Assembly (NCBI GenBank): GCA_023412715.1
Contig: JAEZCC010000010.1
Span: forward strand, 55,437 to 119,436
Length of the DNA: 64,000 nucleotides
Source: Bacillota bacterium
GTDB lineage: Bacteria > Bacillota > Clostridia > Oscillospirales > Acutalibacteraceae
Direction of reading: 5' to 3'
The notes under the pieces: model-generated
What the model saw: the letters and a program-made list of their open reading frames with translations, nothing else
Database searches by the model: none
Told to the model about the DNA's origin: nothing
Shown here: positions 33,855 through 42,275 of the stretch, piece after piece
Numbering within the stretch: position 1 is the stretch's first letter
Layout: each line of letters opens with the position of its first letter
Program-made: the position numbers and the translations under genes

Positions 33855-34835
33855 ATGAACCGGTACACAGTGCTTGCAGTTTCCACAGTATTTGCAGTCG
33901 GGGCGGTCCTGCTTTCGGGCCGGCTTGTAAAAAATTCCATTGTAAAGGTTTCCGCCGTCCGCCTGACGCCGGAAACGGCGGAAGAGACCATTCTCTGCAC
34001 GGGAAGGGTGGAATCGCTGGACGACAGCAAGGTCTACGCGTCGACCGGCGGGCAGGCGAAAAGGGTCTACGTAAAAGAGGGCGATAGGGTCACGCGCGGC
34101 CAGAGCCTGATGGACCTTGAGATTTCGGCCGGGTCCTCACAGACTACTCTTCCCGCCGAATATCAGATGTATTCTTCCTACTTAAGCCAGTCGCAGTCGT
34201 CGGGCGGTTCTTCGGAAACCAGAATCGAAACGCTGACGTCGCCCGTAGACGGGACCGTGACGTCCGTCTCTGCTACGGACGGCATGTATGTGAGCACGAC
34301 GGAGCCTGCCGCGGTGATTAAAAGCGCCGGCGGCGTGCGGGTGCGCCTTTCTGTGGAAGAGTCGCAGATTTCGGAGCTGAAAATAGGCCAGCAGGCTCAG
34401 GTCACGGGGGTCGGGTTCCAAAGCTCGGTTTATCAGGGTGTCGTCGAGAGCATTTCGGACGAGGCGAAGCAGCTGACGACCACCTCGGGGCAGGAGACTG
34501 TGGTCGAGGCGGTGGTCGCCGTGAAAAATCCCGGCAGCGACATCAGGCCGGGATTTACCGCGAAAGCGAAAATTACGACCTCAAAGTCTTCCGGCACGCT
34601 GATTGCCCCCTACGAGGCGGTGTGCGAGGATGATGCCGGCAACGAGTACGTTTACCGGTCCGTGGACGGGAAAGCGGTCAAAACGTACGTCTTGACCGGG
34701 AAAGAGTTCAACACGGGGTTCGAGATACGGCAGGGGCTGAAAAGCAGCGATATTGTGATAACGGCCCCCGACAGCGTCGCGGACGGCGCGCGCGTGGTGC
34801 CTACCATCAGCAGGGCGGTGGTTTCCGGTGGATGA
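33855..34835 (+). CDS. HlyD/MacA-like periplasmic-adaptor-type protein
   Basis: About 326 residues from the ATG at 33855 (MNRYTVLAVSTVFAVGA); an ATG at 33843 abuts the GGGGGG ribosome site, and the longer frame is unlikely. It has one N-terminal membrane helix (about 4-22), then a biotinyl-lipoyl-like half ('GQAKRVYVKEGDRVTRGQSL', 'SPVDGTVTSVSATDGMYV'), a beta-barrel ('GVRVRLSVEESQISELKIGQQAQ') and a membrane-proximal domain. Proteins of this kind link permeases to envelope export in Gram-positives (YknX type). It overlaps the MacB-like permease by 8 bases. No ATPase gene follows. Confidence 0.85.
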   Translation: MNRYTVLAVSTVFAVGAVLLSGRLVKNSIVKVSAVRLTPETAEETILCTGRVESLDDSKVYASTGGQAKRVYVKEGDRVTRGQSLMDLEISAGSSQTTLPAEYQMYSSYLSQSQSSGGSSETRIETLTSPVDGTVTSVSATDGMYVSTTEPAAVIKSAGGVRVRLSVEESQISELKIGQQAQVTGVGFQSSVYQGVVESISDEAKQLTTTSGQETVVEAVVAVKNPGSDIRPGFTAKAKITTSKSSGTLIAPYEAVCEDDAGNEYVYRSVDGKAVKTYVLTGKEFNTGFEIRQGLKSSDIVITAPDSVADGARVVPTISRAVVSGG

Positions 34836-36015
34836 GTACGCGAAATGCGCGCTGCAGAACCTGGGCAGAAAGCGGATACGCACGTTTCTGACGATCCTCG
34901 GGATCTCCATCGGCGTGGCGTCGGTCATCCTGATCGGCAATATTGCGCAGATGGGCACGGACACCATTACCGGCGAGATGGACAGCCTTGGGCTCAGCGG
35001 CCTTTCCATCACGGCTTCCGGAAAGGAAGCGGACGTTTCGCTGGACAGCGACGACCTCGACTTCATCAAAACCATGGACTCGGTAAAGCAGGCGGCCCCG
35101 ATTCTGATGGTGACGACAAGAATCGAGGCCCGCAGCCAGGACATGCAGGTCATGGTATGGGGCGTCGATTCCGACGCGGGCGATATCGTTTCCCTCGAAC
35201 CCGTTTACGGCCGGCTCATCAACCGCAACGACGTCAGGACGGGCGCCCCGGTCTGTCTGGTCGACGAACAGTTCGCGCGGAAAACCTATCTGCGCGGAAA
35301 CATCGTCGGCAAAAAGATATCCCTCCTCTGCGGCGGTACCTTTCAGCAGTATTCGGTCGTCGGCGTCATCAAGACGGGGACCGGGCTTCTGCAGAATGTC
35401 ATCGGCAGCTATATCCCCACCTTTGTTTACGTGCCGTATACCAACCTGCAGACGGCGACCCAGCGGAAAAGCTTTGACGAAATCGCCGTCAAGGTCAGGC
35501 CCGGCGTCCCGACGGAGGACGCCGGCAAAACGATCGTCACGCGGCTGAACCGGCTGAACGGGACCGACGACGCGTACCTTTCGACCGATCTGGCAAAACA
35601 GCGGCAGGGCCTGACCGAGATTCTAGACATGGTGACGCTGATTCTTTCCGCCGTGGGCGCGATTTCCCTTCTTGTCGCAAGCCTCAGCATCATGACCATG
35701 ATGCTGGTTTCCGTCAATGAACGCACGCGTGAGATCGGCATCAAGAAGGCGCTGGGCGCCACCAGGGGCGCCATCATGCTGGAATTTTTGCTGGAGGCGG
35801 CCCTCCTGTCGGTGCTCGGCTGCGCGGTGGGAACGATGTCGGGGGTTGCAATCTCGTGGGGGGCCTCCGCCTACTTTCATACGATTTTCCGCGTCCGGCC
35901 GGACATCATGCTGATGGCTTCGGCCTTCGCCGTTTTGTCCGGGACGGCCTTCGGCGTTTATCCCGCGTGGAAGGCCGCGAGGCTGAAGCCGGTGGACGCC
36001 CTGAGACAGGAGTGA
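34828..36015 (+). CDS. MacB-like ABC transporter permease (FtsX family)
   Basis: 395 residues from a GTG at 34828. The first helix is at about 18-40 ('RTFLTILGISIGVASVILIG'), then a large extracytoplasmic MacB_PCD domain (about 45-265), then three C-terminal helices with 'VNERTREIGIKKALGATRGAI', the family's coupling segment, and the end 'AARLKPVDALRQE'. Such permeases normally work with a LolD/MacB-type ATPase. None is encoded on either side, so the ATPase must be elsewhere or the pair is incomplete. It overlaps the adaptor gene and is followed after 5 bases by the next gene. Confidence 0.9.
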   Translation: MDEYAKCALQNLGRKRIRTFLTILGISIGVASVILIGNIAQMGTDTITGEMDSLGLSGLSITASGKEADVSLDSDDLDFIKTMDSVKQAAPILMVTTRIEARSQDMQVMVWGVDSDAGDIVSLEPVYGRLINRNDVRTGAPVCLVDEQFARKTYLRGNIVGKKISLLCGGTFQQYSVVGVIKTGTGLLQNVIGSYIPTFVYVPYTNLQTATQRKSFDEIAVKVRPGVPTEDAGKTIVTRLNRLNGTDDAYLSTDLAKQRQGLTEILDMVTLILSAVGAISLLVASLSIMTMMLVSVNERTREIGIKKALGATRGAIMLEFLLEAALLSVLGCAVGTMSGVAISWGASAYFHTIFRVRPDIMLMASAFAVLSGTAFGVYPAWKAARLKPVDALRQE

Positions 36016-36020
36016 AAACT

Positions 36021-36761
36021 GTGAATTTTGTCCGGATGCCGAATCTTCCCCGGGCGGACGTCGGCCTTGCCGCCGTGTCCGCTACATATCCCGAAATAAT
36101 ATCGGCGCTTCTGCGGCTCGGCGTCGGGTGCGTCCCGGTCGGGCCGGGCGCGCTGCTCTCCGGCCCAATCGGAAGCCATGCGGACATGCTCTGCTTCCAT
36201 GCCGGCGGCGACCGGATTGTTGCCGCGAAGGGAGAAGAAACGCTTTGTTCCGAGCTTCGGAAATACGGCTTCCGGGTTACGGAGTCCCAGAATGCGGTCC
36301 GGTCGCCTTATCCGTACGAAGCCTGCCTGAACGCTGCGGAGCTGGGCGGAAAGCTGATCGCCGACCCGTGTCTTCTGGACGGGGCCGTCCTTTCCGCCTG
36401 CCGGGCGGACCGGATTGTCCCCGTGCGCCAGGGATATGCCGGGTGCTCCGTTGCCGTCGCCGACGAGAATTCGCTCATTACCGCGGACCCCGGGATTGCG
36501 GAGGCCGTGCGCCGCGCCGGCATGGACGTGCTGCAGATTCACCCGGGCGGCATTGCCCTGCCCGGCTTTGCGTACGGATTCATCGGAGGGGCCTGCGGAA
36601 AGATCGGAAAAAACCGGATGGCCTTTACCGGCAGGATACAGGATCACTGCGATTACGCCGGCATAAAGGCGTTTCTGGGCAGCAGGGGAATCGGAATCGT
36701 CGCGCTTTCGGACGGCCCGCTGACCGACGTCGGGGGAATCCTTCCGCTTATGGAACGGTGA
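36021..36761 (+). CDS. Conserved protein, possible guanidino-modifying-enzyme fold (DUF6873-like)
   Basis: About 246 residues from a GTG at 36021 with CAGGAG eight bases upstream; the longer frame reaches into the permease. There is no signal or membrane helix. Repeating blocks 'LRLGVGCVPVGPG', 'DMLCFHAGGDRIV', 'HPGGIALPGFAYGFIGGACG' and 'RIQDHCDYAGIKAFL' suggest a pseudo-repeat fold like the amidinotransferase/GME superfamily. I recognise this as a family seen in Clostridia but cannot assign a substrate. Its tight spacing to the adaptor/permease pair suggests co-transcription. Confidence 0.6.
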   Translation: MNFVRMPNLPRADVGLAAVSATYPEIISALLRLGVGCVPVGPGALLSGPIGSHADMLCFHAGGDRIVAAKGEETLCSELRKYGFRVTESQNAVRSPYPYEACLNAAELGGKLIADPCLLDGAVLSACRADRIVPVRQGYAGCSVAVADENSLITADPGIAEAVRRAGMDVLQIHPGGIALPGFAYGFIGGACGKIGKNRMAFTGRIQDHCDYAGIKAFLGSRGIGIVALSDGPLTDVGGILPLMER

Positions 36762-36829
36762 GTATGTAGGCCCGGCGCGGCAACCGGAGACTTTCCCGGC
36801 GCCGCGGGGGCCGATGCGCTTTTCGGAGG

Positions 36830-37258
36830 CTACATCCGGGCGTGGCCCGGCTGCGATATATTGTTCAGCGCTTCGCCGGCGTTGTCTTTCAGCGTCGGCT
36901 CGGTCGAGATGTCGCACAGGGAAACAACCCCGACGATGCTGTTGTTTTCAATGATCGGCAGCCTGCGGATCTGTTTCTGGCTCATGATCCGGGCGGCATC
37001 GTGGACGTCCATTTCCGGGCTTCCCGTCGCGGGGCTTGTGCTCATAATCTCCTTAACCTTCTGCTGTTTGCTGTCCCGGCCCTCCGCAGTCGTGCGGACG
37101 GCGATGTCGCGGTCCGTCACAATCCCGGCAATTTTCCCGTCGCAGCACACCGGAACGGAGCCGATGTCGTGATCTTTCATGATCTGGGCCGCTTTCTGAA
37201 CGCAGTCTTCGGCATTGACGCTGGCAATATCTTTTGACATAATCTCTTTGACCTTCAT
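36830..37258 (-). CDS. CBS domain-pair protein
   Basis: 142 residues made of two CBS domains: 'VKEIMSKDIASVNAEDCVQKAAQIM' (split at about residue 15) with 'GIVTDRDIAVR', and a second copy beginning 'VKEIMSTSPATGS' with 'GVVSLCDIS'. CBS pairs bind adenine nucleotides or related ligands and usually regulate a partner, but here the module stands alone. The ribosome site is GGAGGTG. The neighbour on the plus strand is a DUF421 protein; the two are divergent. Confidence 0.9.
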   Translation of the reverse strand: MKVKEIMSKDIASVNAEDCVQKAAQIMKDHDIGSVPVCCDGKIAGIVTDRDIAVRTTAEGRDSKQQKVKEIMSTSPATGSPEMDVHDAARIMSQKQIRRLPIIENNSIVGVVSLCDISTEPTLKDNAGEALNNISQPGHARM

Positions 37259-37336
37259 TGCTGTTCACCTCCACCCAATAGCTTTTCCTCTTTTGCGGCC
37301 GTTTATGAAGGCGTTTTCCGCTTTCCGGAACCGCTA

Positions 37337-37365
37337 TTGAAGAATCTGCCAGCAGAGCATATAAT
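37337..37365 (+). promoter_or_regulatory. Sigma-A-type promoter of the DUF421 gene
   Basis: TTGAAG (37337-37342), a 17-base spacer and TATAAT (37360-37365). The transcript would begin just before a perfect hairpin. Confidence 0.7.
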
Positions 37366-37380
37366 AAATTCCAAGGAAGC

Positions 37381-37404
37381 GGCCTTCCGGTCTGCCGGAA
37401 GGCC
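37381..37404 (+). promoter_or_regulatory. Perfect leader hairpin before the DUF421 gene
   Basis: GGCCTTCCGG (37381-37390) and CCGGAAGGCC (37395-37404) form a 10-base-pair stem with a TCTG loop between the promoter and the ribosome site at about 37410. No T-run follows, so it is not a terminator. It could stabilise the mRNA 5' end or serve as an operator. Confidence 0.5.
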
Positions 37405-37421
37405 TCAAAGGAGCGGAGCGT

Positions 37422-38009
37422 ATGGCGCTTTTTCAAAATCCTTATCTGCGCATCATACTCAGCACGGTGGCCGTTTACCTGTTTATCGTAATCGCCATCC
37501 GTCTGTTCGGCAAGACGGAGATTTCTCAGCTTTCCGTCACCGATCTGGTATTTATCATGCTGATCAGCAATGCGGTGCAGAACGCCATGGTCGGGCCGGA
37601 CAATTCCCTTTTGGGCGGCCTGATTGCCGCCGCCTCTCTGTTTGTGGTAAACTTTCTGTTCAAAATGTGCCTTTACCGCTTTCCGCGGTTCGGGCACATT
37701 GTTCAGGGCGAGTCCGTCATGCTGGTTTACAGGGGGAAAATCAACCGCAAAAATTTGCAGAGGGCCAAGCTTACCATGGACGAGCTGATGGAGGCCGTCC
37801 GGGAACACGGGGTTTCGGAGATTTCCGACGTCGATCTGGCCGTTCTTGAAGTCGACGGGAACATCAGCGTGCTTTCGGACGATTTCAGCAAAAGAACGGT
37901 GAACGGCATGAAAAAAACGGGGAGGCACCCCGGCAGACAAAAAGGACAGAACGTCCAGAGAATTCATGCGGAAAAGATGCAGAAACAGGAAAGCGGGAGC
38001 AGAAAATGA
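37422..38009 (+). CDS. DUF421 (YetF/YdfR-type) membrane protein
   Basis: 195 residues. Three membrane helices lie in the first half (about 9-28, 40-58 and 62-80), with the family segments 'AIRLFGKTEISQLSVTDLVFIMLISNAVQNAM' (spanning about 25-57) and 'RFGHIVQGESVMLVYRGKINR'. The cytoplasmic C-terminal domain is followed by a basic Arg/Lys/Gln tail. The family is widespread in spore formers; some members are spore membrane proteins, but the function is unknown. It overlaps the alaX gene by ATGA. Confidence 0.92.
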   Translation: MALFQNPYLRIILSTVAVYLFIVIAIRLFGKTEISQLSVTDLVFIMLISNAVQNAMVGPDNSLLGGLIAAASLFVVNFLFKMCLYRFPRFGHIVQGESVMLVYRGKINRKNLQRAKLTMDELMEAVREHGVSEISDVDLAVLEVDGNISVLSDDFSKRTVNGMKKTGRHPGRQKGQNVQRIHAEKMQKQESGSRK

Positions 38010-39178
38010 CGGAGAAACTGTATTACCAAAAACCTTACCAGAAAACATTTTCGGCGCATGTCGTCCGGTGCATTCCCGACGGGCCCCATTACGCCGTGAT
38101 CCTTGACCGCACGGCGTTTTACCCCGAGGGAGGGGGGCAGCCGTGCGACACAGGCGTCTTGAATTTTGTGAACGTGCTGGACGTGCAGGAAAAGGACGGC
38201 GAAATCGTCCACACGACGGACGCCCCTTTCGCGCGGGGAAGCGCTGTCACCGGCGGGATCAACTGGGCCAGGCGCTTCCGCCTGATGCAGCAGCATACGG
38301 GGGAGCATCTGGTTTCCGGCATTGCGCACAGGCTTTTTCAGGTGGATAACGTGGGGTTCCACATGGGCGAAAAGTTTCTGACTGTCGACTGGAACGGCCG
38401 CCTGGACTCTTCGCAGCTCGCGACGGTGGAACGCCTGGCGAACGAGGCCGTCTTCCGGAATCTTCCCGTTCAGGCCGCTTTTTTGTCGGACGAGCAGCTC
38501 AAAGCCGTCGCATACCGAAGCAAAAAGGAACTGCAGGGACCCGTGAGGATCGTCACCATCCCGGGGTGCGACGTCTGCGCCTGCTGCGGTACCCATGTGG
38601 CCGCGACGGGGGAGATCGGCCCGGTGAAAATCCTCACCTCGCAGAGCTATAAGGGCGGCACGCGCATCACCATGGCCTGCGGGGAACAGGCCATGGAGGA
38701 TTACCGCGAGAAAACGGACGGCGCCGCTTTCCTTTCCAATCTGCTTTCCGCAAAGCCGGAAGAGATTCCGCAGGCGGCGGAGCGCCTGCTGTGTGAAAAT
38801 GCGGATTTGAAGAGGGAGCTTTCCGAACGGAAGACGGTTATTTTTGAATTGAAGACGGCTGCTCTGCCGGAGACGGCGGAAACGGTCTGTCTGTTCGAGG
38901 AAGGCCTTTCTGCCGACGACATGAGGCGCTTTGCCACAATGGTCGCGTCGAAGCACGGGGTCACCGCCGCCGTGCTCTGCGGGGGGGATGAAAACGGCTA
39001 CCGGTATGCGGTCGCTTCCCCGCGGGAGGACGACGTGCGTCCTTTGGGAAAAGCGCTGAACGCGGCGTTCTCCGGCCGCGGCGGAGGTTCCGCCGAACTG
39101 GTCCAGGGTTCGGTCCGCGGGCGGGCGGAAGACATCAGGGAATTTTTTGCCCGGTACCCGCAGAAACTACATGAATAG
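38006..39178 (+). CDS. alaX: Alanyl-tRNA editing protein, AlaX long form
   Basis: 390 residues. The N-terminal AlaRS-like editing half has 'AFYPEGGGQPCDTG' and the zinc motifs 'HTGEH' (about 97-101) and 'CCGTH' (about 194-198). The C-terminal part (about 260-390) resembles the DHHA1 domain, ending 'GRGGGSAELVQGSV'. It hydrolyses Ser or Gly mischarged on tRNA-Ala in trans. Its start overlaps the DUF421 stop. No terminator follows before the butyrate operon promoter. Confidence 0.9.
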   Translation: MTEKLYYQKPYQKTFSAHVVRCIPDGPHYAVILDRTAFYPEGGGQPCDTGVLNFVNVLDVQEKDGEIVHTTDAPFARGSAVTGGINWARRFRLMQQHTGEHLVSGIAHRLFQVDNVGFHMGEKFLTVDWNGRLDSSQLATVERLANEAVFRNLPVQAAFLSDEQLKAVAYRSKKELQGPVRIVTIPGCDVCACCGTHVAATGEIGPVKILTSQSYKGGTRITMACGEQAMEDYREKTDGAAFLSNLLSAKPEEIPQAAERLLCENADLKRELSERKTVIFELKTAALPETAETVCLFEEGLSADDMRRFATMVASKHGVTAAVLCGGDENGYRYAVASPREDDVRPLGKALNAAFSGRGGGSAELVQGSVRGRAEDIREFFARYPQKLHE

Positions 39179-39235
39179 GGGAGGAGCCGGGGCTTCATTT
39201 CCGTAGATTTTTAAATGGAATTTACGGCAGATGTG

Positions 39236-39264
39236 TTGCATGTGCGAGATATTTGTGATATATT
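39236..39264 (+). promoter_or_regulatory. Sigma-A-type promoter of the butyrate operon
   Basis: TTGCAT (39236-39241), a 17-base spacer and TATATT (39259-39264), 70 bases before the thlA ATG. Its -10 box lies inside the putative Rex operator. Confidence 0.72.
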
Positions 39265-39270
39265 TAACAT
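39253..39270. promoter_or_regulatory. Putative Rex operator over the butyrate operon promoter
   Basis: The 18-mer TTGTGATATATTTAACAT matches the Rex consensus TTGTTAA-N4-TTAACAA at 11 of 14 defined positions. It covers the -10 box (39259-39264), ideal for repression. A rex gene is present at 24280-24930. Clostridial Rex is known to repress thl/crt-bcd-type genes. Confidence 0.68.
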
Positions 39271-39335
39271 AGTCGTTTTTGTAAGCAGTCAGAACGGTGT
39301 CTGCAGAAAGAACAGTCATGAATGGAGGAAATTTA

Positions 39336-40520
39336 ATGTCAAAGAAAATTGTACTTGCCGGCGCTTGCCGTACGGCCATTGGGAAAATGGGCGGTGCCCT
39401 TGTCAATGTCTCCACTCCGGAGCTTGCGACCGCTGTTGTCAAAGAAGCGCTGAAACGTTCCGGTGTCGCCCCCGAGCAGGTCGACGAGGTGATTTTTGGC
39501 TGCGTGTATCAGGCTGGTATCGGCCAGAACGTCGCCCGTCAGGCTTCCGTCTATGCGGGCATCCCGGTGTCTGTTCCGGCGTTCACGCTGAATAACCTCT
39601 GCGGCTCCGGCCTGAAGAGCGTAAACGTGGCGGCTGCGCTGATTGCGGCGGGCGAGGCTGACATCATTGTCGCCGGCGGCGCCGAAAGCATGTCGAACGC
39701 CCCATTCCTGCTGAAAAAGGCCAGGTTCGGCTACCGCATGAACAACGGCGTGCTCGTTGATTCCATGATCAACGACGGTCTGGAAGACACGTTCCACCAT
39801 TACCACATGGGCATCACCGCGGAAAACGTCGCGGAGAAATACGGCATCACCCGTGCCATGCAGGACGAATTTTCCGCAAACAGCCAGCAGAAGGCCCAGA
39901 AGGCGATTGCCGAAGGCAAATTCAAGGATGAAATTCTCCCTCTTGAAATCAAAGTCAAGAAGAGCACGGCCATTTTCGACACCGACGAAGCGCCCCGTGC
40001 GGGTGTTACGGCTGAAAGCCTGGCCGGGCTCCGCCCCGCTTTCAAGCAGGACGGCACCGTCACGGCCGGCAATTCCTCCGGCATCAACGACGCCGCGGCC
40101 GCCATTGTGGTCATGACGGAAGAAAAAGCCAAAGAGCTCGGCGTAAAGCCGATGGCTACCTGGGTTGCGGGCGCTTCCGCCGGCGTGGACCCCGCGTATA
40201 TGGGCCTTGGGCCGATCGACGCGACGAAGAAGGTCATGAAGAAGACCGGCCTGTCCGTCAAAGATATGGGCCTGGTCGAAGCCAACGAGGCGTTTGCCGC
40301 GCAGTCCATCGAGGTCTGCCGCGAGCTTGAATTCGACATGGACAAGGTCAACGTCAACGGCGGGGCCATCGCCCTCGGCCATCCGGTCGGATGCTCCGGC
40401 TGCCGTATCCTCACGACTCTGATATACGAGATGCAGAGGCGCAAGAGCGAGTACGGCCTTGCGACCCTCTGTGTCGGCGGCGGCATGGGCGTCGCCACGG
40501 TTGTCAAAATCGAAGGCTGA
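39336..40520 (+). CDS. thlA: Acetyl-CoA acetyltransferase (thiolase)
   Basis: 394 residues from the ATG at 39336 behind GGAGG; the longer frame is rejected. Catalytic marks are 'NNLCGSGLKSVN' (nucleophilic Cys at about 88), 'GGAIALGHPVGCSGCRIL' (His) and the final 'CVGGGMGVA' (second Cys). The 'GCSGC' after GHPV replaces the commoner 'GASGA'. It condenses two acetyl-CoA, or acetyl-CoA plus a longer acyl-CoA, as the first step of butyrate (and caproate) formation. It is the first gene of a six-gene operon under the Rex-site promoter. Confidence 0.97.
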   Translation: MSKKIVLAGACRTAIGKMGGALVNVSTPELATAVVKEALKRSGVAPEQVDEVIFGCVYQAGIGQNVARQASVYAGIPVSVPAFTLNNLCGSGLKSVNVAAALIAAGEADIIVAGGAESMSNAPFLLKKARFGYRMNNGVLVDSMINDGLEDTFHHYHMGITAENVAEKYGITRAMQDEFSANSQQKAQKAIAEGKFKDEILPLEIKVKKSTAIFDTDEAPRAGVTAESLAGLRPAFKQDGTVTAGNSSGINDAAAAIVVMTEEKAKELGVKPMATWVAGASAGVDPAYMGLGPIDATKKVMKKTGLSVKDMGLVEANEAFAAQSIEVCRELEFDMDKVNVNGGAIALGHPVGCSGCRILTTLIYEMQRRKSEYGLATLCVGGGMGVATVVKIEG

Positions 40521-40582
40521 CAGGTTTTTTGACACTCTGCGATTCTTTTTCCTTTTGACAAATTTGCGAAAGAAGGCAGAAA

Positions 40583-41359
40583 ATGGGCTACGTCAGATAT
40601 GAGCAGAAGGGCTTCGTCGGCATCGTCACCATCGACCGCGAAAAGGCCCTCAACGCTTTGAACGGCGACGTTCTGAACGACCTCGAGCAGGCCGTGGACG
40701 CGATTGACGAAAACACGACCCGGTGCGTGATTATCACCGGGGCCGGCCAGAAGGCTTTCGTCGCCGGAGCGGACATCGCCGCCATGAGCAGCATGACGAA
40801 AGAGGAGGGCCGCGCGTTCAGCGCGAAAGGCAATGCGGTTTTCCGCAGGATTGAAAAGCTGCCGGTCCCCGTCATCGCTGCCGTCAACGGGTTTGCCCTC
40901 GGCGGCGGCTGCGAGCTCTCCTTGAGCTGCGACATCCGGTTGGCTTCCGAAAACGCGCTTTTCGGCCAGCCGGAAGCCGGCCTCGGCATTACTCCCGGCT
41001 TCGGCGGCACGCAGCGCCTGGCCCGCACCATCGGCGTGGGGAAGGCGAAAGAGATGATTTACGCCTGCCGTAACGTAAAGGCGCCGGAGGCCCTGCAGAT
41101 CGGTCTGGTCAACGCGGTCTATCCGGCCGACCAGCTGATGGAAGAAGCCATGAAGCTTGCGGAACGCATCGCGGGCAATGCTCCGATTGCCGTGCGCCAG
41201 TGCAAGAAGGCCATCAACCTCGGGCTGCAGCTCGACATCGATTCCGCAATCGCGCTGGAGCCGGAGCTGTTCGGCGCCTGCTGCGACACGCAGGATCAGA
41301 AAAATGCGATGTCGGCGTTCTGCGAGAAGAGGAAGCACGATCCGTTTGTAAACAAATAA
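40583..41359 (+). CDS. crt: Enoyl-CoA hydratase / 3-hydroxybutyryl-CoA dehydratase (crotonase)
   Basis: 258 residues of the crotonase family. The oxyanion-hole segments are 'AFVAGADIAAMSSM' and 'GFALGGGCELSLSCDIRLAS', with the catalytic Glu pair around 'CEL' and 'PEAGLGITPGFGGTQRL'. It converts 3-hydroxyacyl-CoA to enoyl-CoA in the third step of the butyrate pathway. It lies 62 bases after thlA, with no terminator between, and upstream of hbd. Confidence 0.96.
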   Translation: MGYVRYEQKGFVGIVTIDREKALNALNGDVLNDLEQAVDAIDENTTRCVIITGAGQKAFVAGADIAAMSSMTKEEGRAFSAKGNAVFRRIEKLPVPVIAAVNGFALGGGCELSLSCDIRLASENALFGQPEAGLGITPGFGGTQRLARTIGVGKAKEMIYACRNVKAPEALQIGLVNAVYPADQLMEEAMKLAERIAGNAPIAVRQCKKAINLGLQLDIDSAIALEPELFGACCDTQDQKNAMSAFCEKRKHDPFVNK

Positions 41360-41398
41360 CCCGGGATTCTTATAAATTTTATGCAGGGGGTTTTATCA

Positions 41399-42241
41399 AT
41401 GATTGTTGGCGTTATCGGCGCGGGGACCATGGGTTCCGGAATTGCGCAGGCATTTGCCCAGACGGAAGGGTATTCCGTGAAACTGTGCGACATCAACGAG
41501 CAATTTGCCGCGAACGGCAAGGCGAAAATCCAGAAAAGCCTCAGCCGCCTTGTTGCGAAAGGCAAGATGGAACAGGCGAAAGCGGACGCCATCCTTGCAA
41601 AAATCACGACCGGCACCAAAGAGATCACTTCCGGCTGCGATCTGATTGTGGAAGCTGCCCTGGAAAAGATGGACGTCAAAAAAGCCCTGTTCAAAGAGCT
41701 TTCCAGCATCGTCAAGCCGGAGGCCCTTTTTGCGACGAACACATCCTCCCTTTCCATCACCGAAATCGGCAGCGGCCTTGACAGGCCGGTCGTCGGCATG
41801 CATTTCTTCAACCCGGCTCCTGTCATGAAGCTGGTCGAAGTTATTGCGGGCATCAATACCCCGGCCGACGCCGTTGAAAAAATCAAGGCGATTTCCGTTG
41901 AAATCGGCAAAACGCCGGTTCAGGTCAAAGAGGCCGCGGGCTTTGTCGTCAACCGGATTCTCGTCCCGATGATCAATGAGGCCGTCGGCGTTCTGGTGGA
42001 CGGCACGGCTACGGCCGAGGATATCGACACCGCGATGAAGCTCGGCGCCAACCACCCGATGGGCCCGCTCGCTCTGGCCGACCTGATCGGCATCGATATT
42101 GTTCTTGACGTGATGGAGGTCCTGCAGGCCGAAACCGGAGACCCGAAATACCGTCCGCATCCCCTGATGCGCAAAATGGTCCGCGGCGGATTGCTCGGCG
42201 TCAAATCCGGCAAGGGTTTCTACGACTATTCCAAAAAATAA
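41399..42241 (+). CDS. hbd: 3-hydroxybutyryl-CoA dehydrogenase
   Basis: 280 residues from the ATG at 41399 (MIVGVIGAGTMGSGIAQAF) with AGGGGG upstream; an ATG at 41381 precedes that ribosome site. The Rossmann loop GAGTMGSG, the catalytic His in 'GMHFFNPAPVMKLVE' and the C-terminal 'NHPMGPLALADLIG' helix are present. It reduces acetoacetyl-CoA to (S)-3-hydroxybutyryl-CoA using NAD(P)H, the second step of the pathway. It is the third gene of the operon. Confidence 0.97.
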   Translation: MIVGVIGAGTMGSGIAQAFAQTEGYSVKLCDINEQFAANGKAKIQKSLSRLVAKGKMEQAKADAILAKITTGTKEITSGCDLIVEAALEKMDVKKALFKELSSIVKPEALFATNTSSLSITEIGSGLDRPVVGMHFFNPAPVMKLVEVIAGINTPADAVEKIKAISVEIGKTPVQVKEAAGFVVNRILVPMINEAVGVLVDGTATAEDIDTAMKLGANHPMGPLALADLIGIDIVLDVMEVLQAETGDPKYRPHPLMRKMVRGGLLGVKSGKGFYDYSKK

Positions 42242-42275
42242 ACACCCTGAACTGAATAGATTTGGAGGAACATGT

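Noticed and set aside
39339..41338. Long minus-strand frames opposite thlA and crt
   Set aside because: Both are antisense to catalytic-motif-bearing genes and lack start signals.
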